Part shown: one piece after another, positions 1-3,839 of the stretch | Position numbering within the stretch: position 1 is the stretch's first letter | How the letters are laid out: every line of letters starts with the position of its first letter | Assembly (NCBI GenBank): GCA_014729615.1 | Contig: WJJQ01000123.1 | Span: forward strand, 1-5,172 | Direction of reading: 5' to 3' | Length of the DNA stretch: 5,172 nucleotides | Source of the DNA: Candidatus Peregrinibacteria bacterium | GTDB taxonomy: Bacteria > Patescibacteriota > Gracilibacteria > UBA1369 | Made by a program: the position numbers and the translations under genes | Notes under the pieces: model-generated | Databases searched by the model: none | Told to the model about the DNA's origin: nothing | Seen by the model: only the letters and a program-made list of their open reading frames with translations

Positions 1-131
1 CCCGTGGAAGCTCCGCTTGGCACCATGGCCCTTACTTTATTGCCTTTTTCGGTTTCAATACTGACTTCCACAGTTGGATTCCCTCTGGAATCAAGAATTT
101 CATGTGCAAATATTTTCGTGATTTTAGACAT
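1..131 (-). CDS. eno: Enolase, N-terminal fragment (cut by window edge)
   Basis: Enolase (phosphopyruvate hydratase) interconverts 2-phosphoglycerate and phosphoenolpyruvate in the cytoplasm during glycolysis. Reading the minus strand from 131 gives MSKITKIFAHEILDSRGNPT, followed by VEV and, at the window edge, the loop PSGASTG. The DSRGNPTVEV block and the SGASTG loop, whose serine helps bind the second magnesium, are hallmarks of the enolase N-terminal domain. About 43 of the usual 410-430 residues are visible; the rest lies beyond base 1. I chose the ATG at 129-131 because the protein then aligns with the MSKI start of E. coli enolase. An ATG two codons upstream (135-137) would add Met-Pro and cannot be excluded, since neither start has a Shine-Dalgarno sequence. 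It diverges from the MBL-fold gene across a gap containing repeats. Confidence 0.95.
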   Translation of the reverse strand, partial: MSKITKIFAHEILDSRGNPTVEVSIETEKGNKVRAMVPSGAST

Positions 132-180
132 AGGCATTTTTTTAAGGGATCATTAAACAGGTTAATATGGCAATTCAAAA

Positions 181-209
181 TTTACAATCACAAAAATATG
201 AAGTAATAT
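181..209 (+). promoter_or_regulatory. Possible sigma70-type promoter for the MBL-fold gene and tRNA
   Basis: TTTACA at 181-186 matches the -35 consensus at five of six positions. A 17-nt spacer separates it from TAATAT at 204-209, a four-of-six match to the -10 box. Initiation would fall near 216, at the start of the first hairpin repeat, so the repeats would form most of the 5' leader of the downstream mRNA. AT-rich sequence produces such matches by chance, so this is only a candidate. Confidence 0.35.
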
Positions 210-213
210 CCAA

Positions 214-275
214 CAGGCACCCGACGTGCGCAAGCACTTGGAGGGATGCCCGAAAGGCGTGCGAAGCACATCCAT
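214..275. repeat. GC-rich hairpin repeat, copy A1 (full 62-nt unit)
   Basis: This is a full unit of a repeat family found on both sides of the MBL-fold gene and tRNA. It opens with CAGGCACCCGACGTG. GGCACCC (216-222) can pair with GGGATGCC (243-250), leaving A246 bulged. Inside it, GTGC (226-229) pairs with GCAC (234-237) around a GCAA loop. A second hairpin pairs GTGC (259-262) with GCAC (266-269) around GAA. The unit aligns almost throughout with copy B1 at 1029-1088. It is far richer in G and C than its surroundings and encodes no convincing protein. Confidence 0.85.
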
Positions 276-292
276 CAGGCACCCGACGTGTG
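276..292. repeat. Hairpin repeat, copy A2 (truncated)
   Basis: The first 15 bases, CAGGCACCCGACGTG, are identical to the start of copy A1 and begin 62 nt after it. Similarity then stops at TGAACTAAG, so only the 5' arm of the outer stem is present and the inner hairpin is lost. The copy ends about 24 nt before the start codon of the MBL-fold gene. Confidence 0.75.
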
Positions 293-316
293 AACTAAGT
301 CTTAATCAAAAAAAAC

Positions 317-946
317 ATGGAAATTATCTGGCGAGGCAATACTTGCGTTGAAATCAAAAACAAGAAAAATACGGTTTTAATCAATCCCTACAAAGAAACT
401 CCCGATTACAAGCTGGATAAGCTAAATACCGATATTCTTGTGCTAACCGGTAATCAACCGGGAGCCGACAATAAAGATATTGTTGACGTTAAAAGTCGTA
501 TTATTGATTGGCCGGGTGAATATGAAATTAACGGCATTTTGCTTAACGCTTACCAATTAATCAATGGCGAAAATAAAGGATTTTTCTTAACTTTAAGCGA
601 CGAAAATTTGAAAATTTGTTACATGGAAGACATTGGTGACGATTTAAATGATGAATTGATTGAAAGTATAGGCGATGTTGATATTTTAATCATTCCCGTG
701 GGAGGTAAAGACAAAATGAATGCCAAAATTGCCCACAAAGTTATGGAAGAAATCGAACCGCGATGCGTAATTCCAATGATGTATCAAGTTGACCGCAAAC
801 CGGCCGACCTTGAAACAGCTGAAGCTTTCCTTAAAACCGCCGGAGCTGTTCAAGCCGAACCGGTCGATAAATATGAAATTAGCGGCAGAAGTTCATTAAA
901 AGATGACAAAACGGAATTCGTGCTTTTAAATCCAAAAACAAACTAA
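317..946 (+). CDS. MBL-fold protein (UlaG-like, Lactamase_B_3 type) with degenerate metal site
   Basis: This 209-aa protein has the layout of the short Zn-dependent hydrolases of the UlaG-like/Lactamase_B_3 group: the WRGNTCVEI start, the INPY turn near residue 22, PGEYEI at 66-71, the DVDILIIPVGG strand at 120-130 and EPRCVIPM at 147-154. The metal ligands are largely gone. Where relatives carry HxHxDH, it has GNQPGADN (45-52). The histidine normally two or three residues before the conserved aspartate (D105) is replaced in the YMED segment. The late IPMHY histidine is methionine (M155). I infer a non-catalytic scaffold or binding role; the actual function is unknown. The start has an A-rich leader without Shine-Dalgarno sequence, and no earlier in-frame start is evident. 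The stop lies 7 nt before a tRNA gene, suggesting a shared transcript. Family assignment rests on remembered motif patterns, not a search. Confidence 0.85.
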   Translation: MEIIWRGNTCVEIKNKKNTVLINPYKETPDYKLDKLNTDILVLTGNQPGADNKDIVDVKSRIIDWPGEYEINGILLNAYQLINGENKGFFLTLSDENLKICYMEDIGDDLNDELIESIGDVDILIIPVGGKDKMNAKIAHKVMEEIEPRCVIPMMYQVDRKPADLETAEAFLKTAGAVQAEPVDKYEISGRSSLKDDKTEFVLLNPKTN

Positions 947-953
947 ACATATA

Positions 954-1028
954 GCCCTCGTAGTTCAATGGATAGAACAAGGCACTCCTAAGGCTTAGAT
1001 GTAGGTTCGATTCCTGCCGAGGGTACCA
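954..1028 (+). tRNA. tRNA-Arg (anticodon CCU)
   Basis: The sequence folds as a complete 75-nt tRNA. The acceptor stem pairs GCCCTCG (954-960) with CGAGGGT (1018-1024), including one G-U pair at the end. The D stem is GTTC/GAAC (963-966 with 975-978). The anticodon loop is CTCCTAA (985-991), giving anticodon CCT at 987-989, which reads AGG. The T stem GTAGG/CCTGC closes on the loop TTCGATT (1006-1012). A discriminator A (1025) and genome-encoded CCA (1026-1028) follow. The anticodon stem is weak: a G-T pair and an A984-G992 mismatch next to the loop. The variable region has 4 nt. It has no room for its own promoter behind the MBL-fold gene. A repeat begins at the base after the CCA. Confidence 0.95.
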
Positions 1029-1088
1029 CAGGCACCCGACGCGCGAAGCGCTTGGAGGGATGCCCGAAAACAGTGCGAAGCACAACCA
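1029..1088. repeat. GC-rich hairpin repeat, copy B1 (full 60-nt unit)
   Basis: This copy begins immediately after the tRNA CCA and matches copy A1 closely. The outer stem pairs GGCACCC (1031-1037) with GGGATGCC (1057-1064). The inner hairpin is GCGC-GAA-GCGC (1041-1051), where A1 has GTGC-GCAA-GCAC, so the T-A pair of A1 (227/236) is C-G here (1042/1050). The second hairpin, GTGC-GAA-GCAC (1073-1083), is shared with A1. The next copy starts exactly 60 nt downstream. Confidence 0.85.
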
Positions 1089-1111
1089 CAGGCACCCGAC
1101 GCGCGAAGCGT
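1089..1111. repeat. Hairpin repeat, copy B2 (partial)
   Basis: Bases 1085-1110 repeat 1025-1050 exactly, including the ACCA that forms the discriminator and CCA of the tRNA in the first occurrence. The inner GCGC-GAA-GCGT hairpin can still form with one G-T pair. Similarity ends near 1111, before the second half of the unit, and is followed by a purine-rich stretch with a further GCGAAGC heptamer at 1121-1127. Confidence 0.75.
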
Positions 1112-1113
1112 GA

Positions 1114-1154
1114 GAGCGCAGCGAAGCGGAGCTCGTTTTTAGAGCCCCCTTTTC
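1114..1154 (+). terminator. Possible Rho-independent terminator after the MBL/tRNA transcript
   Basis: GAGC (1114-1117) can pair with GCTC (1131-1134), with extra G-C pairs inside, and is followed by GTTTTT (1135-1140). The same GCTC can instead pair with GAGC (1142-1145), with flanking GG/CC pairs, ahead of a TTTT at 1150-1153. Either fold resembles an intrinsic terminator at the expected place, roughly 100 nt past the tRNA. The stems are short and imperfect. Confidence 0.4.
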
Positions 1155-1169
1155 AACACACTGGCACAA

Positions 1170-1190
1170 TTTATATAAAAATTATATAAA
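1170..1190. repeat. AT-only inverted repeat
   Basis: TTTATATAA (1170-1178) and TTATATAAA (1182-1190) form an inverted repeat around AAA. Each TTATATAA half is itself palindromic. It lies between the GC-rich repeats and the end of the minus-strand 102-aa gene. No gene starts close by in either direction, so a promoter role is not supported. The rest of 1155-1235 shows no coding signal. Confidence 0.5.
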
Positions 1191-1191
1191 C

Positions 1192-1244
1192 CGTGCTAGT
1201 GGTTCAGTCACCCTATATGAAAATACTGCTTATCACTAGCGACG
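1192..1244. repeat. Inverted repeat at the 3' end of the 102-aa gene
   Basis: CGTGCTAGTG (1192-1201) is nearly the reverse complement of CACTAGCGACG (1234-1244), with 7 bp perfect (GCTAGTG with CACTAGC) and CGT/ACG extending it past a one-base bulge. The right arm overlaps the last codons and TAG stop of the minus-strand gene. The 32-nt loop and lack of a T tract argue against a standard intrinsic terminator. Confidence 0.5.
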
Positions 1245-1544
1245 ATCTTTTTTCTCGGGTTGAATATATTTTTTGTCGTTTAAGGCAAACTTGATCAACG
1301 CATTCATTTCGGCCTGTAAAGTGACCGGATGCATCTTTTCATGCCTTGTCATCGATAATTTTTCTGCGAATGAGGCAACAGCAACAAGTTCTTCGGGCGA
1401 TAAACTGGGAATAAGTCTGAAAAATTTTATCAAAGTTTCCATTGTGTGCGAATCGCCAATATTTTCAAGAATACTTTGGTAGGCATCATGCATTTGCGGG
1501 TATTCATCCATTCTGATTGTTCGATCCCTCTCTCCGAAAGGCAT
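1236..1544 (-). CDS. Hypothetical protein, 102 aa
   Basis: I do not recognise this protein. It is soluble, with no signal peptide or membrane segment. The pattern of residues 13-90 suggests a mostly helical fold, including TLIKFFRLIPSLSPEELVAV (37-56) and a last helix around MNALIKFALNDKKY. It ends in a basic tail, KKDRR. Its composition is protein-like, and it is longer than the competing plus-strand frame at 1273-1482, so I take the minus strand as coding. The start is uncertain: ATG at 1542-1544 has only a T-rich leader. The internal ATG at 1509-1511 (residue 12) is preceded by GAGAGAGGG, but about 14 nt away, too far for a normal ribosome site. It diverges from the 252-aa gene, with a palindrome between them, so the two may share control. 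Confidence 0.6.
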   Translation of the reverse strand: MPFGERDRTIRMDEYPQMHDAYQSILENIGDSHTMETLIKFFRLIPSLSPEELVAVASFAEKLSMTRHEKMHPVTLQAEMNALIKFALNDKKYIQPEKKDRR

Positions 1545-1560
1545 AAAAACAAAATTAAAA

Positions 1561-1579
1561 GGTAGATGCAGACTCTACC
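1561..1579 (-). promoter_or_regulatory. Leader hairpin with T tract before the 102-aa gene
   Basis: GGTAGA (1561-1566) and TCTACC (1574-1579) form a 6-bp stem with a 7-nt loop. Read on the minus strand, the hairpin is followed by TTTTAATTTTGTTTTT and then the ATG of the 102-aa gene. On the plus strand it is followed by an A run, so only the minus direction fits a terminator or attenuator. The stem is weak; whether it acts is inference. Confidence 0.4.
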
Positions 1580-1596
1580 AAAAAAAAATATCACAA

Positions 1597-1609
1597 GTCA
1601 ATAATTGAC
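1597..1609. promoter_or_regulatory. Perfect 13-bp palindrome, possible operator
   Basis: GTCAAT-A-ATTGAC is a perfect palindrome with a single central base, lying between two divergent genes. Its right half forms most of a plus-strand TTGACA box (1605-1610). Its left half gives TTGACT on the minus strand (1596-1601). A dimeric regulator bound here would cover both -35 regions. The regulator is unknown. Confidence 0.45.
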
Positions 1610-1633
1610 AAAATTATTACAAAAAGGTAAACA
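1605..1633 (+). promoter_or_regulatory. Candidate promoter for the 252-aa gene
   Basis: A perfect -35 consensus, TTGACA (1605-1610), lies 17 nt before TAAACA (1628-1633), which matches the -10 consensus at only three of six positions. Initiation would fall near 1640, leaving a leader of about 15 nt before the ATG at 1655. The -35 box overlaps the palindrome at 1597-1609. Confidence 0.4.
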
Positions 1634-1654
1634 AGTGAACCAGTAATTATTGCA

Positions 1655-2413
1655 ATGAGCTCATATTCGCCTGAAAGTCCAGATTCCATAGTACTTAGAT
1701 TAATAGACGGAATTTCTCCGGAAGAGGCAAAAGTATATTCAAAAATGCATGTCACCATATACGAACTGGGTGACTTGTATTTAAAAGCCATGCAGGGTTC
1801 AGGCTATCAAAGCGAATCGAAACTAAACCTGACATTGGAAGAATTCGTAGCTGAACAAATAACCGGCCTATCAAGGGATGACCCTGATTTTAAGCCGGCT
1901 GACACGGCCATGATATTACTTTGGTTTGAAAAAATGAAAAACGAAGAGGAGCAAAAAAATGTGGATGCAAAGAACGCGCGTGAAGAGTTGAGCAGAGCAA
2001 AAGAAAGTATTCGGCGCACATTTACAGGCCGTGGGTACGCAACACTGGTTGAAAAAGAGCGCTCTCTTGAAGAAAGAAAGCAATCCGGAAAAGATCGAAG
2101 AAAAAAGGCGGTGAAGCCAAGTTTAAGTGTGCAACAAACTAAAGCAAGAATGATGGATTTAAGTTCTTCACCAAATTTTATTCAAGCCTTGAAGAGTAAA
2201 TATGATATTCCCGAAGAGGACCCCGAAACAAGGGAAAAAGCCAATCAAATAATAAGTGAAATGCGTGAGGAAGGTGCGTTTGAGAATAAAAGGGGCAAAT
2301 ACATTGTCATAGATGAAGATTATAAAGTTGTTAAAGTGGGAGGATTGGAAGCGGCGGAAAACGCGTGCGCAAAAAACCGCGGCAAAATAAAAGTAATACG
2401 AAGAGTCGTTTAA
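1655..2413 (+). CDS. Hypothetical charged protein, 252 aa, probable coiled coil
   Basis: I do not recognise a family for the whole protein. There is no signal peptide or transmembrane segment, so it is probably cytoplasmic. Residues 1-95 look like a small folded domain ending in TAMILLWFEKM. Residues about 95-155 are highly charged (Glu, Lys, Arg), consistent with a long helix or coiled coil, and end in the basic cluster KDRRKK. After a linker, residues 170-210 are helical. The last 40 residues (KYIVIDEDYKVVKVGG, then a helix, then KIKVIRRV) suggest a small beta-beta-alpha-beta unit loosely like DUF5678 proteins; that likeness is from memory and weak. The basic patches would allow nucleic-acid contact, but nothing shows it. 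The ATG at 1655 has no Shine-Dalgarno sequence and lies just behind a candidate promoter. Confidence 0.8.
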   Translation: MSSYSPESPDSIVLRLIDGISPEEAKVYSKMHVTIYELGDLYLKAMQGSGYQSESKLNLTLEEFVAEQITGLSRDDPDFKPADTAMILLWFEKMKNEEEQKNVDAKNAREELSRAKESIRRTFTGRGYATLVEKERSLEERKQSGKDRRKKAVKPSLSVQQTKARMMDLSSSPNFIQALKSKYDIPEEDPETREKANQIISEMREEGAFENKRGKYIVIDEDYKVVKVGGLEAAENACAKNRGKIKVIRRVV

Positions 2414-2439
2414 AAAGTGTGGACGTGTGCGGCTTTTTT
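2412..2439 (+). terminator. Weak possible terminator after the 252-aa gene
   Basis: AAAAAG (2412-2417), overlapping the TAA stop, could pair with CTTTTT (2433-2438). The run of six T at 2434-2439 is typical of an intrinsic terminator. The enclosed 15 nt form no good GC-rich stem, so the structure is poor. Apart from this, the 58-nt gap before miaB holds only AT-rich sequence, including TATAAA at 2441-2446 that could serve as a -10 box for miaB. Confidence 0.25.
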
Positions 2440-2471
2440 CTATAAATTAACTCCACTGTTTTAAAGTTATA

Positions 2472-3839
2472 ATGAAATATTATATTCAAACATTGGGTTG
2501 CGCCATGAACTATTCCGACACCGAAAGAGTGTCGTCAATGCTTGAAAAACTCGGCTATGAAAAAACGGAAACACCCGAAGACGCGGATATATATATATTC
2601 AATACCTGTTCGATTCGACAAAAAGGTGAGGACAGGGTATACGGGCAATACCAAAACGTTGCCGGCTGGAAAAAAAGCAATCCCAGGTTATTAATTGGAA
2701 TAACCGGGTGCATGGTCAGAAACACATCCACCAAAAATACGGAGCGAGAAAATCAGGATCATCTGCTCAAGTTACTGGACCAACTTGATTTCGTTTTCAG
2801 AATAAACGACACTCACAAATTGGGAGAAGTTCTTTCCGAAGCTGAACCAAGGCTTGAAATACCCGAACTTGAAGAAGGTGGACTTAACGATTATTTGAGA
2901 GTAAAACCAAAATACCAGGTCGCGCACCAGGCTTTCGTGCCGATTCAAATCGGTTGTGACAAATATTGCACTTATTGCATTGTGCCATACGCGAGAGGAA
3001 GAGAAAAAAGCCGCCCCATGCAAGACATTATTGCCGAATGTACCGACCTTGTCGAAAAGGGATGCAAAGAAATTACGCTCGTGGGACAAACAGTAAACTC
3101 ATATGGAAAAAGTGTGTTAGATGAACAGGATGGACAGTTTGCGCACTTAAAAGATCCGTTTGTGAGCCTGCTTGAAGAGCTTGATAAATTAACCGAAAAA
3201 GGACTAAACAGACTAAGGTTTACATCGCCGCATCCGCGTGATTACAATGAAAATTTAATTGAGGCTCACGCAAGACTTCAATGTTTGACACCTCATTTTC
3301 ACTTGCCGATTCAGGCCGGTGATGATCAAATGCTGCAAAAAATGAATCGACAATACACTTTCGAAAAGTATAAAAAACTGATAGATAAAATACGTGAAAT
3401 TTTACCCGAGGCTTCTGTAACAACAGACATAATTGTCGGTTTTTGCGGAGAAACAGATGAACAATTCGAAAATACGGTTAAAGCATACAATAATGTCAGA
3501 TGGGATATGGCCTATTTGGCGCGTTACAGTCCGCGCAAAGGAACTGTTTCATGGAAGGCGTTTAAAGATGATGTAAGCCGGGAAAAAAAAGCGGAAAGAT
3601 GGCACAAATTGAATAAACTTCTTGAGGCGTGTTCAAGGGAATATAACGAATCAATGACAGGTAAAACCTTAGAGGTTTTGGTTGAGAAATTTGACAATGA
3701 AACTGGTTTGGCGGAAGGAAAAAGTCGTGAAAATAAGATAGTGCAATTCCCGGGCGCTCCGGACCTGATTGGGCACGTTGTAAACGTAAAAATTACGAAC
3801 GCTTTAACCTGGACTCTTAAAGGTGAAAAAATAAGCTAA
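2472..3839 (+). CDS. miaB: tRNA-2-methylthio-N6-dimethylallyladenosine synthase (MiaB)
   Basis: MiaB is a radical-SAM methylthiotransferase that adds a methylthio group to C2 of N6-isopentenyl-adenosine 37 in tRNAs reading UNN codons. The 455-aa length is normal and all three domains are visible. The N-terminal UPF0004 domain supplies the auxiliary iron-sulfur ligands C10 (LGCAMN), C46 (NTCSIR) and C80 (TGCM). The radical-SAM core carries CxxxCxxC at C162, C166 and C169, within GCDKYCTYCIVPYARGRE. The C-terminal 65-70 residues fit a TRAM RNA-binding domain. GCAMN at the N terminus favours MiaB over the threonylcarbamoyl-A enzyme MtaB (usually GCKVN) and over RimO. The first ATG must be used, because the next one (residue 12) would remove C10. 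No Shine-Dalgarno sequence is seen. Its substrate requires MiaA, which is not in the window. The gene overlaps alaS tail to tail. Confidence 0.95.
   Translation: MKYYIQTLGCAMNYSDTERVSSMLEKLGYEKTETPEDADIYIFNTCSIRQKGEDRVYGQYQNVAGWKKSNPRLLIGITGCMVRNTSTKNTERENQDHLLKLLDQLDFVFRINDTHKLGEVLSEAEPRLEIPELEEGGLNDYLRVKPKYQVAHQAFVPIQIGCDKYCTYCIVPYARGREKSRPMQDIIAECTDLVEKGCKEITLVGQTVNSYGKSVLDEQDGQFAHLKDPFVSLLEELDKLTEKGLNRLRFTSPHPRDYNENLIEAHARLQCLTPHFHLPIQAGDDQMLQKMNRQYTFEKYKKLIDKIREILPEASVTTDIIVGFCGETDEQFENTVKAYNNVRWDMAYLARYSPRKGTVSWKAFKDDVSREKKAERWHKLNKLLEACSREYNESMTGKTLEVLVEKFDNETGLAEGKSRENKIVQFPGAPDLIGHVVNVKITNALTWTLKGEKIS

Noticed and set aside
214..1111. CRISPR array suggested by 60-62 nt periodicity
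   Set aside because: Each locus has only one full unit plus a partial one. The whole period is conserved between loci, so there are no unique spacers, and no cas gene is present.
1029..1111. Integrated mobile element with att sites at the tRNA
   Set aside because: The direct repeats at the tRNA end are 60 nt apart and no integrase or cargo gene lies nearby; tandem duplication of a repeat unit explains the pattern.
879..1169. A 96-codon open frame on the minus strand across the tRNA and repeats
   Set aside because: It is the antisense of tRNA-Arg plus the repeats. Its PRQESNLHLSLRSALFYPLN stretch is a familiar artefact of reading tRNA genes backwards, and the repeated ASRVGCLW comes from the hairpin repeats.
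1273..1482. Plus-strand 69-codon frame within the 102-aa gene
   Set aside because: It is shorter than the opposing frame, and its Ser/Ala/Ile-rich sequence looks like a mirror of the helical minus-strand protein.
2468..2473. Perfect TATAAT just before miaB
   Set aside because: It overlaps the miaB start codon, so initiation would fall inside the gene. The next in-frame ATG would remove the iron-sulfur ligand C10. No -35 box lies 17 nt upstream.
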